Assembly (NCBI GenBank): GCA_052034745.1
Contig: JBPOIF010000016.1
Location: forward strand, 1-19,331
DNA: 19,331 bases
From: UBA4124 sp052034745
GTDB lineage: Bacteria; Patescibacteriota; Minisyncoccia; Phycocordibacterales; UBA9973
Reading direction: 5' to 3'
Numbering within the stretch: position 1 is the first letter of the stretch; each line of letters opens with the position of its first letter. The translations under genes and the position numbers were made by a program. Below the pieces are notes generated by a model. It did not search any database and had not been told where the DNA came from. It worked only from the letters and a program-made list of their open reading frames with translations. Positions 15,356-19,331 of this stretch are shown here, piece after piece.

Positions 15356-16486
15356 TCATACTCTTCCTTTGTACGCGCTGCCAATCGCCTCTCCAATACA
15401 ACTGAAACCATCCGCTTTTGCAAGACGGACAAGCTCTCTGTTGATCTCGCTGACAACCTGGGGGCCTTCATAAATCATCCCTGTGATCATCTGTACGAGT
15501 GACGCACCATGGCAGATCTTCTCATATGCGTCTTTGGCACAAAACACACCTCCACACCCAACCAACACAAATCGTTCCCGATACTGCTGATAAATATACG
15601 AGAGGATCTTATCCGCACTCGCCTGCACCACCTTGCCACTGATACCTCCAACCTCGGGAATGACACTATCAAAGAGATACTCCTCGTCACGCCGTTTTGT
15701 GAGGTTGGCACAAATGATTCCTTGGATACGGTGACTGTCTGCAATCTTCAAAAGCATCTCAAGATCACCCTCCAAAAGATCAGGAGAGAGTTTAATAAAA
15801 ATTGGCTTTATCGTCGGGATCTGATCGAGAACAACAAAAAGCTTTTCGAAGTTTTCTGGTTTCAAAAATGGTTGTCCTGTCTGAGTATTGGGACAGCTGA
15901 TATTGACGGTGAGATAGGAAGCAAATGGTTCAATCGTGCGGAACGCATGCGCCATATCATCAATCGCCCGATCGATATCGGTATTTTGGACGCAGTTTGT
16001 CGAAGCGACACTGAGGCCTATAGGAATAGCAAATTTCTTTTTTGAAAGTCTCTCGGCGATAACATCGGCGCCGTCGTTCTTGAGTCCATAGTAAACAACA
16101 AGTCCTTTTGATTTTGGGAGGCGCCACAATCGTGTCCCCTCATTGCCTGCACACGGCAGTCCCGTGATCGAACCGATCTCTGCAAATCCAAACCCCACCA
16201 CAGGAAGGATGTCGGTCAGCTCCCCATTCTTATCAAACCCCGCAGAAAGTCCAACAGGATTTGCAAAAGGGATTCCACACACTTCTTGTTGAAGAAACTT
16301 GTTTCGATATCCAAAGAAAAGAGAAGTGCACGCTCTTCGAAAAGAAGATTTCCCGAGCCAGATGCCCGAACGAATCATTCGGTCGTGAACAGCTTCTGGG
16401 TCACGAGCAAAAAAGAACGGCTTCAGGAAAGAGACATAAAGTCGATGAATAACAGTATTCCTGATTCGGATGAGGATGTCGTACAT
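15356..16486 (-). CDS. pyrD: Dihydroorotate dehydrogenase, class 2 architecture with catalytic Cys
   Basis: 376 residues. An N-terminal amphipathic extension (LYVSFLKPFFFARDPEAVHD) marks the membrane-associated, quinone-linked class 2. Family residues: NPVGLSAGFDKNGEL with K86 for FMN, IGSITG, GLKNDGAD, NISCPNT, IKLSPDL, GGISGKV and the phosphate-binding GCGGVFCAKDAYEKICHGASLVQ. The enzyme oxidises dihydroorotate to orotate in pyrimidine synthesis. Class 2 enzymes normally have Ser as catalytic base (NISSPNT); here residue 198 is Cys (codon TGT), the class 1 choice. The rest of the chain is class 2, so this is a mixed active site. There is no clear Shine-Dalgarno sequence before the ATG at 16486; a short SD-led frame lies just upstream. 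First gene of the operon that continues into glycolysis. Confidence 0.93.
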   Translation of the reverse strand: MYDILIRIRNTVIHRLYVSFLKPFFFARDPEAVHDRMIRSGIWLGKSSFRRACTSLFFGYRNKFLQQEVCGIPFANPVGLSAGFDKNGELTDILPVVGFGFAEIGSITGLPCAGNEGTRLWRLPKSKGLVVYYGLKNDGADVIAERLSKKKFAIPIGLSVASTNCVQNTDIDRAIDDMAHAFRTIEPFASYLTVNISCPNTQTGQPFLKPENFEKLFVVLDQIPTIKPIFIKLSPDLLEGDLEMLLKIADSHRIQGIICANLTKRRDEEYLFDSVIPEVGGISGKVVQASADKILSYIYQQYRERFVLVGCGGVFCAKDAYEKICHGASLVQMITGMIYEGPQVVSEINRELVRLAKADGFSCIGEAIGSAYKGRV

Positions 16487-16496
16487 ACCAGACTGG

Positions 16497-16544
16497 TCAC
16501 AGTGTAGTCCAAAGAAGCACGGAGGGCAAAAGCAGGAGTTCCAT
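16497..16544 (-). CDS. Possible 15-codon leader peptide upstream of pyrD
   Basis: A short frame MELLLLPSVLLWTTL ends in TGA 10 nt before the pyrD ATG. It is preceded by AAGGAG (16549-16554) with a 4-nt spacer, one of the best Shine-Dalgarno matches in the window, while pyrD itself has none. AGGAG can pair with CTCCT inside codons 3-5, a 5-bp hairpin that would hide the site and place the ATG in the loop. It is out of frame with pyrD. It may be a translational leader controlling pyrD by reinitiation, or chance; I cannot tell from one sequence. Confidence 0.3.
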   Translation of the reverse strand: MELLLLPSVLLWTTL

Positions 16545-16554
16545 AGTTCTCCTT

Positions 16555-16597
16555 GGTGTCACAACTATATTTCCTGACGGAAATATGTCGCGACCCC
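16555..16597 (-). repeat. Long imperfect palindrome between GIY-YIG gene and pyrD
   Basis: The core is a perfect 8-bp inverted repeat, ATATTTCC-TGAC-GGAAATAT (16567-16586). In minus-strand RNA the pairing extends outward through GUCGCGAC against GUUGUGAC with two G-U pairs and one bulged A, giving a stem of about 16 bp over 16558-16594, plus two more G-C pairs beyond a mismatch. No T-run follows, so it is not an ordinary terminator. It may be a leader structure of pyrD or one edge of a palindrome-rich cassette around the GIY-YIG gene. Confidence 0.6.
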
Positions 16598-16612
16598 GCC
16601 TAACAAAAAACC

Positions 16613-16897
16613 TTACTTTGTTTGAATAAGAGTATTTTTTAAAATAGCTTCTAATTGTTCGCGTCCGTAACCACTTTTCAAGTATCTCTCCCTAGCAAGG
16701 GCGTCCTTCTTGTTTATAAAATATTCGTATCGTATCAAAACAAACGGCCTACGACCGCGCGTCGAGATCACCTCTCCTCGAGTATGATTACCAAAACGCT
16801 TTTTTAAATCAGATGTTACTCCAATATAAAAACCTTGATCTTTTTCAGATCGAAGAACATACACATAATAATGTTCTTGAAACGTTTGACGTTTCAT
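16613..16897 (-). CDS. Small GIY-YIG domain protein
   Basis: 94 residues from the ATG at 16897. The frame opens further to 17005, but that would run into tRNA-His, so it is rejected. The domain is YYVYVLRSEKDQGFYIGVTS, with the GIY-YIG strand pair as Y-V-Y and Y-I-G, then DLKKRFGNH, RPFVLIRYE and a C-terminal KKDALARERYLKSGYGR helix with the conserved Glu in the 'ARERYLK' motif. This is the short stand-alone (YhbQ/COG2827-like) group of predicted endonucleases, whose role is mostly unknown. The first six codons lie inside a perfect palindrome (16878-16896), so the true start could be a little later. It is surrounded by palindromes on both sides and separates tRNA-His from pyrD, in an arrangement that looks inserted. 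Confidence 0.85.
   Translation of the reverse strand: MKRQTFQEHYYVYVLRSEKDQGFYIGVTSDLKKRFGNHTRGEVISTRGRRPFVLIRYEYFINKKDALARERYLKSGYGREQLEAILKNTLIQTK
16878..16896. repeat. Perfect palindrome over the start of the GIY-YIG gene
   Basis: TGAAACGT-TTG-ACGTTTCA: 8-bp arms and a 3-nt loop, covering the first codons of the GIY-YIG gene. Its core (ACGTTTGACGT) resembles the core of the next palindrome, which reads CGCGTCAAACGCG. Confidence 0.7.
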
Positions 16898-16913
16898 ATT
16901 TTCTATTTTAGCG

Positions 16914-16936
16914 CGTGTCGCGTCAAACGCGACACG
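16914..16936. repeat. Perfect 10-bp palindrome upstream of the GIY-YIG gene
   Basis: CGTGTCGCGT-CAA-ACGCGACACG: 10-bp arms and a 3-nt loop. No T-run follows on either strand, so termination is unlikely; in minus-strand RNA it is followed by CGCTAAAATAG. The GTCGCG element recurs in the palindrome at 16555-16597. Confidence 0.75.
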
Positions 16937-16943
16937 TCTCCAT

Positions 16944-16968
16944 GGGCATTGCCCACGTTCGACGTGGG
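16944..16968. repeat. Palindromes abutting the 3' end of tRNA-His
   Basis: CCCACGT-TCG-ACGTGGG (16952-16968), 7-bp arms and a 3-nt loop, overlaps the last bases of tRNA-His. GGGC-ATT-GCCC (16944-16954) overlaps it in turn. Both would fold in the tRNA trailer and could guide 3' processing, or they belong to the same palindrome cluster as the neighbouring repeats. Confidence 0.6.
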
Positions 16969-17039
16969 TGCCTATCGGGATTTGAACCCGAACTAAGAGA
17001 TCCACAGACTCTTGTGCTAACCATTACACTATAGGCACC
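16967..17039 (-). tRNA. tRNA-His (GTG anticodon)
   Basis: On the minus strand the acceptor stem is GTGCCTA with TAGGCAC, preceded by an encoded G(-1) that pairs with C73, the hallmark of tRNA-His. The anticodon loop is CTGTGGA (anticodon GTG), with a T-T mismatch closing the loop. The T arm is TCGGG-TTCGAAT-CCCGA. The CCA end is not fully encoded (the genome reads C73 then CAC), so it must be added by the CCA enzyme. It lies between the VKOR gene and the GIY-YIG gene. Confidence 0.93.
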
Positions 17040-17047
17040 ATATGATT

Positions 17048-17074
17048 GCGCCCGTACGGGCGCTTTTGGTTATA
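17048..17074 (-). promoter_or_regulatory. tRNA-His promoter candidate and leader palindrome
   Basis: In the 55-bp gap after the VKOR gene, minus-strand TGGTATAAC gives a -10 (17069-17074) about 30 bp before the tRNA. Next is a perfect 16-bp GC-rich palindrome, GCGCCCGTACGGGCGC (17048-17063), which would form the 5' leader of the tRNA precursor. On the plus strand it is followed by TTTT, but there is no plus-strand gene to terminate. Confidence 0.4.
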
Positions 17075-17094
17075 CCAAAAAACCTCGACAAAAT

Positions 17095-18135
17095 CTAGTT
17101 TTCCTGGGGTGGTGTGTCCGAAGGTATCGCATGATACCCAGAGACAACTATTCGCTCAAACACTTGCGAACCGATAATGACCGCGAGAAGTATGCATCCA
17201 TACCCGAGCACCCCTGATGCAAATGAGTGCGGTCCGATATGACGAAGCGACCCCAAAAGAAATGCTATATACCAACTCACAATAGAGATTCCTCCGAGCG
17301 CAAATGCAACTCTTCGAAACGCTCTCGCTGGCTTTGCTCTATCAAATGAAAGCTGACGCATACGAGGGGAAACAAAGAGATTAAGTGCGAGCCCATTTAC
17401 AATGATGACCGCTACGACAAGAACCTTGAGCAAAAACTTTGCAGACATATCGAGTCTCGCCTGTTCAGGGAGATAGAGCATGAGACCACTCATCACCAAG
17501 ATGGCGAGTCCCACCCAAATAACCGCAGAGAGTGTATCGAAGGTTCCTTTCTCTTCTTCTGATATCTGATGGTCCTTCAAGAAACGAAAAAAGAAAATAT
17601 CCGAAAATGTCGCGCCCCCTACCCCAAGAACAAACCCAACCCCGTGCACAATCGCCCACCACACTTTATGTGTACCAATGAGTGAGATAACCGATGCATC
17701 AATATTCCAAAAGAGTGTGAGCCCAAGCACGGTACTTGCAAAAGCGGAGACTAAACACAGACTACACCATGCTCTGATAACAATTGCTTGTAGAGCAACA
17801 AAATAGATGGACATGAGTACTCCTACAATTGTGACAATCAAAAGTCCATACGAGACAACGACTCCCCCAAAAAGTTCCGGGAAGGCCACCTTCCCTGCAT
17901 ACAACACAGCAATAACTGTATAGTAGAGGACTCCAAGAAGATCATTTGGAATACCAAAAGTAGAACCAAAAGTACTATGCACAACCTTGTCACAATTTGC
18001 CCGCAAGGGGCACATGAGCTTCTTTTTCTTTCTTTTATCTTGGTAAATATGAAGAGCCGCCCATAGACCAATGAGCCCCGCGAGAAGCGCAATAAGAAGA
18101 GAAATATCAAAGACAAACATTGGTGTGTAGTTCAT
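17095..18135 (-). CDS. Vitamin K epoxide reductase (VKOR) family membrane protein with C-terminal membrane extension
   Basis: 346 residues. Residues 8-150 are a VKOR domain: loop cysteines C42 and C48 (MCPLRANCDKVV), FGIPNDLLGVLYY, and the active-site C124-x-x-C127 (RAWCSLCLVS) between helices. In bacteria this enzyme reoxidises a DsbA-like partner and passes electrons to quinone, making disulfides in exported proteins. The extension (about 155-335) has about five more helices, including GGATFSDIFFFRFLKD and an MLYLPEQARLDMSAKF loop; I do not recognise its family with certainty. No thioredoxin-like partner domain is fused or encoded in this window. It starts 3 bp after the AI-2E-like gene. 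The cysteine-paired surface proteins encoded further left are plausible clients. Confidence 0.88.
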   Translation of the reverse strand: MNYTPMFVFDISLLIALLAGLIGLWAALHIYQDKRKKKKLMCPLRANCDKVVHSTFGSTFGIPNDLLGVLYYTVIAVLYAGKVAFPELFGGVVVSYGLLIVTIVGVLMSIYFVALQAIVIRAWCSLCLVSAFASTVLGLTLFWNIDASVISLIGTHKVWWAIVHGVGFVLGVGGATFSDIFFFRFLKDHQISEEEKGTFDTLSAVIWVGLAILVMSGLMLYLPEQARLDMSAKFLLKVLVVAVIIVNGLALNLFVSPRMRQLSFDRAKPARAFRRVAFALGGISIVSWYIAFLLGSLRHIGPHSFASGVLGYGCILLAVIIGSQVFERIVVSGYHAIPSDTPPQEN

Positions 18136-18138
18136 ATG

Positions 18139-19152
18139 CTAAGAACTCATTTCACTCGCATACATCGACGAAAGTGTATACAAGAGTGACACCGCAAGTG
18201 GGCCAATCAAGATACCCGCAGGACCAAGGAGTGCGATACCTCCAAGCACTGAGAAAAGGATGAACATTGGATGAATCTCGATCTTTCTTCCCACCACAAT
18301 AGGACTCAAAAGGTTGTCGATCGTCCCAACAAGAAGTGCCGCCCATAAACCAAACCCGATTGCATTTTCTGTTGCCCCTGTTGACACCAAAAAGAGTACT
18401 GCGGGAATAGAAATAAGTGCAGTACCAATGGTCGGGATAAGAGATGCTATCCCCGCAAGGAGGCCCCAAAGCGCAGGATTTGGTACACCGAAAACCCAGA
18501 GACCAAGTCCCAAAAGTACCCCTTGAATAATCGCAATCAAAAGATACCCTTTGAGCACTCCGTTTACCGCCAACGAGAGACGCTCAATGATCCGATGTGT
18601 ACTCTCAGATGAAAGCGGCAAGATAGCAACCATCGTTGCTCGCCATCGTGGACCATCTTTGAGGAAATAAAACATAGCAAGAATAATCAAAAAAAGTGAG
18701 AAGATGGATGACAGAACGACACTGACGATATCGCCGATTCGATCAGTAACAACTCCTGCAATGCTGAGTGCTTTTTCTTCTACCTGAAACGATGCTCCCG
18801 GAAAAAATCTTGTAATCATTTCATTGAAACGAACAATCACTGAAGGTTCTACTGTCTTTTCAGAAAGAGACACGTAGAGTGTCTGTGCCTGATGAAAGAC
18901 AGATGTCCCGATAACAAACAACGGACCACAGACAACGATAAGGAAGATAATGATTGTAAAAAGCGCAGCAAACCACCCGTTCCCTCGAGTAGCTCGTTTT
19001 ATAAACCATCGATGAATTGGATAAAAGACGACCGCGAGTGCTGCTGCAATGATAAGCACAATGAGAAATGGCCACAAGAGAACGACACCAAGTGCAACGG
19101 CACCCACAAGAAGAAGAACAAACGTAATATGTTTTGATGAAAACTGAGTCAT
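18139..19152 (-). CDS. AI-2E family (YdiK/PerM-like) membrane protein
   Basis: 337 residues with about eight transmembrane helices arranged as in the AI-2E transporter family (PF01594): two N-terminal helices, a third after a basic loop, a soluble middle segment of about 60 residues (SLSEKTVEPSVIVRFNEMI…), then AMFYFLKDGPRWR, the conserved 'FGVPNPALWGLLAGIASLIPTIG' region (about 220-245), and DNLLSPIVVGRKIEIHP. Members have been tied to autoinducer-2 export or to sodium/proton antiport; most are uncharacterised, so the family name should not be taken as function. It is the first gene of a two-gene unit with the VKOR protein and has a strong promoter immediately upstream, apparently without a leader. 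Confidence 0.92.
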   Translation of the reverse strand: MTQFSSKHITFVLLLVGAVALGVVLLWPFLIVLIIAAALAVVFYPIHRWFIKRATRGNGWFAALFTIIIFLIVVCGPLFVIGTSVFHQAQTLYVSLSEKTVEPSVIVRFNEMITRFFPGASFQVEEKALSIAGVVTDRIGDIVSVVLSSIFSLFLIILAMFYFLKDGPRWRATMVAILPLSSESTHRIIERLSLAVNGVLKGYLLIAIIQGVLLGLGLWVFGVPNPALWGLLAGIASLIPTIGTALISIPAVLFLVSTGATENAIGFGLWAALLVGTIDNLLSPIVVGRKIEIHPMFILFSVLGGIALLGPAGILIGPLAVSLLYTLSSMYASEMSS

Positions 19153-19158
19153 ACGAGT

Positions 19159-19186
19159 ATTGTAACGGAAAGAGCAAGTCAGTCAA
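19159..19186 (-). promoter_or_regulatory. Strong sigma-70-type promoter, predicted leaderless
   Basis: Minus-strand -35 TTGACT (19181-19186), 16-bp spacer, -10 TACAAT (19159-19164); both are five of six matches to consensus. The -10 ends 6 nt before the ATG at 19152, so the predicted transcription start is the start codon itself. The -35 overlaps the T-run of the preceding terminator. Confidence 0.7.
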
Positions 19187-19213
19187 AACAAAACCCGGCG
19201 CCTGAGCGCCGGG
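19185..19213 (-). terminator. Rho-independent terminator of an upstream transcript
   Basis: CCCGGCGC (19194-19201), CTGA loop, GCGCCGGG (19206-19213): a perfect 8-bp GC-rich stem. On the minus strand it is followed by TTTTGTTTTG. It ends a transcript entering from beyond the right edge, or one starting in the last 120 bp. Confidence 0.85.
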
Positions 19214-19331
19214 AGGATGAGACAACTGCACAGGAAAATAATATAAAGAAGAACCAAAACCTGGGATAAGTATAAAGTATTGATCAGAAAAAGTAAGAGG
19301 CTTGGTCACAAATAATTTCTTTCAGAAATTT
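19214..19331 (-). other. Noncoding right edge, possible small RNA
   Basis: No reading frame here looks like a gene. The minus strand has a TATACT -10 candidate (19269-19274) with only a weak -35. A transcript from it would end at the strong terminator after roughly 80 nt. A 7-bp palindrome AATTTCT-TTC-AGAAATT sits at 19314-19330. It may equally be the 3' untranslated end of a gene beyond the window. Confidence 0.3.

Noticed and set aside
16878..16968. CRISPR-like array
   Set aside because: The repeats are unlike each other, are palindromes of different lengths, and have no regular spacers or cas genes.
16898..17005. N-terminal extension of the GIY-YIG protein
   Set aside because: It would read through palindromes into tRNA-His; the domain is complete without it.
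17048..17067. Plus-strand terminator (GC palindrome followed by TTTT)
   Set aside because: No plus-strand gene exists to terminate; on the minus strand no T-run follows the stem.
18860..19309. Minus-strand frame of 149 codons at the right edge
   Set aside because: It crosses a terminator and a promoter and overlaps the AI-2E-like gene in another frame; its sequence has no domain character.

Overview
The window looks like a piece of a Candidate Phyla Radiation (Patescibacteria, probably Parcubacteria-type) genome. The reasons are its compact, co-oriented genes with gaps of a few bases, the stripped-down PheS and PheT, large Ser/Thr/Gly-rich exported proteins with few charged residues, a VKOR-type disulfide enzyme, and several promoters placed so close to start codons that transcripts should be leaderless. 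The phylum call is inference from gene style; there is no rRNA marker here. Every gene I can support, including the single tRNA, lies on the minus strand, so the window is described from high to low coordinates.

Right end (19331-17095): a noncoding stretch with a strong terminator, then an AI-2E family membrane protein and a VKOR-domain membrane protein, 3 bp apart and read from one promoter. Next comes tRNA-His(GTG), followed by a short GIY-YIG protein gene embedded in a cluster of perfect palindromes.

Central metabolic block (16544-11028): pyrD, a D-2-hydroxyacid dehydrogenase, a phosphoglycerate mutase-pyruvate kinase fusion, enolase and a CPBP-family membrane protein form one operon with gaps of 5-11 bp. 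The fusion and enolase together catalyse the last three steps of glycolysis (3-phosphoglycerate to pyruvate). pheS and pheT follow (10979-8510) from their own promoter; both subunits lack their accessory tRNA-binding domains.

Surface block (8461-1): eight consecutive exported or membrane-anchored proteins. Two share a C-terminal domain, one is a DUF916-like membrane-anchored protein, one ends in a dockerin, two carry cohesin-like domains on a membrane anchor, and one is a solute-binding sensor-like protein without a kinase. After a terminator a large exported protein runs off the left edge. The dockerin protein immediately beside two anchored cohesin-like proteins is the best candidate for an undescribed system: a small non-cellulolytic cohesin-dockerin cell-surface assembly. 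The PGAM-PK fusion with a minimal kinase domain, a class-2-like DHODH with cysteine at the catalytic position, and the palindrome-flanked GIY-YIG gene beside tRNA-His are the other notable points.
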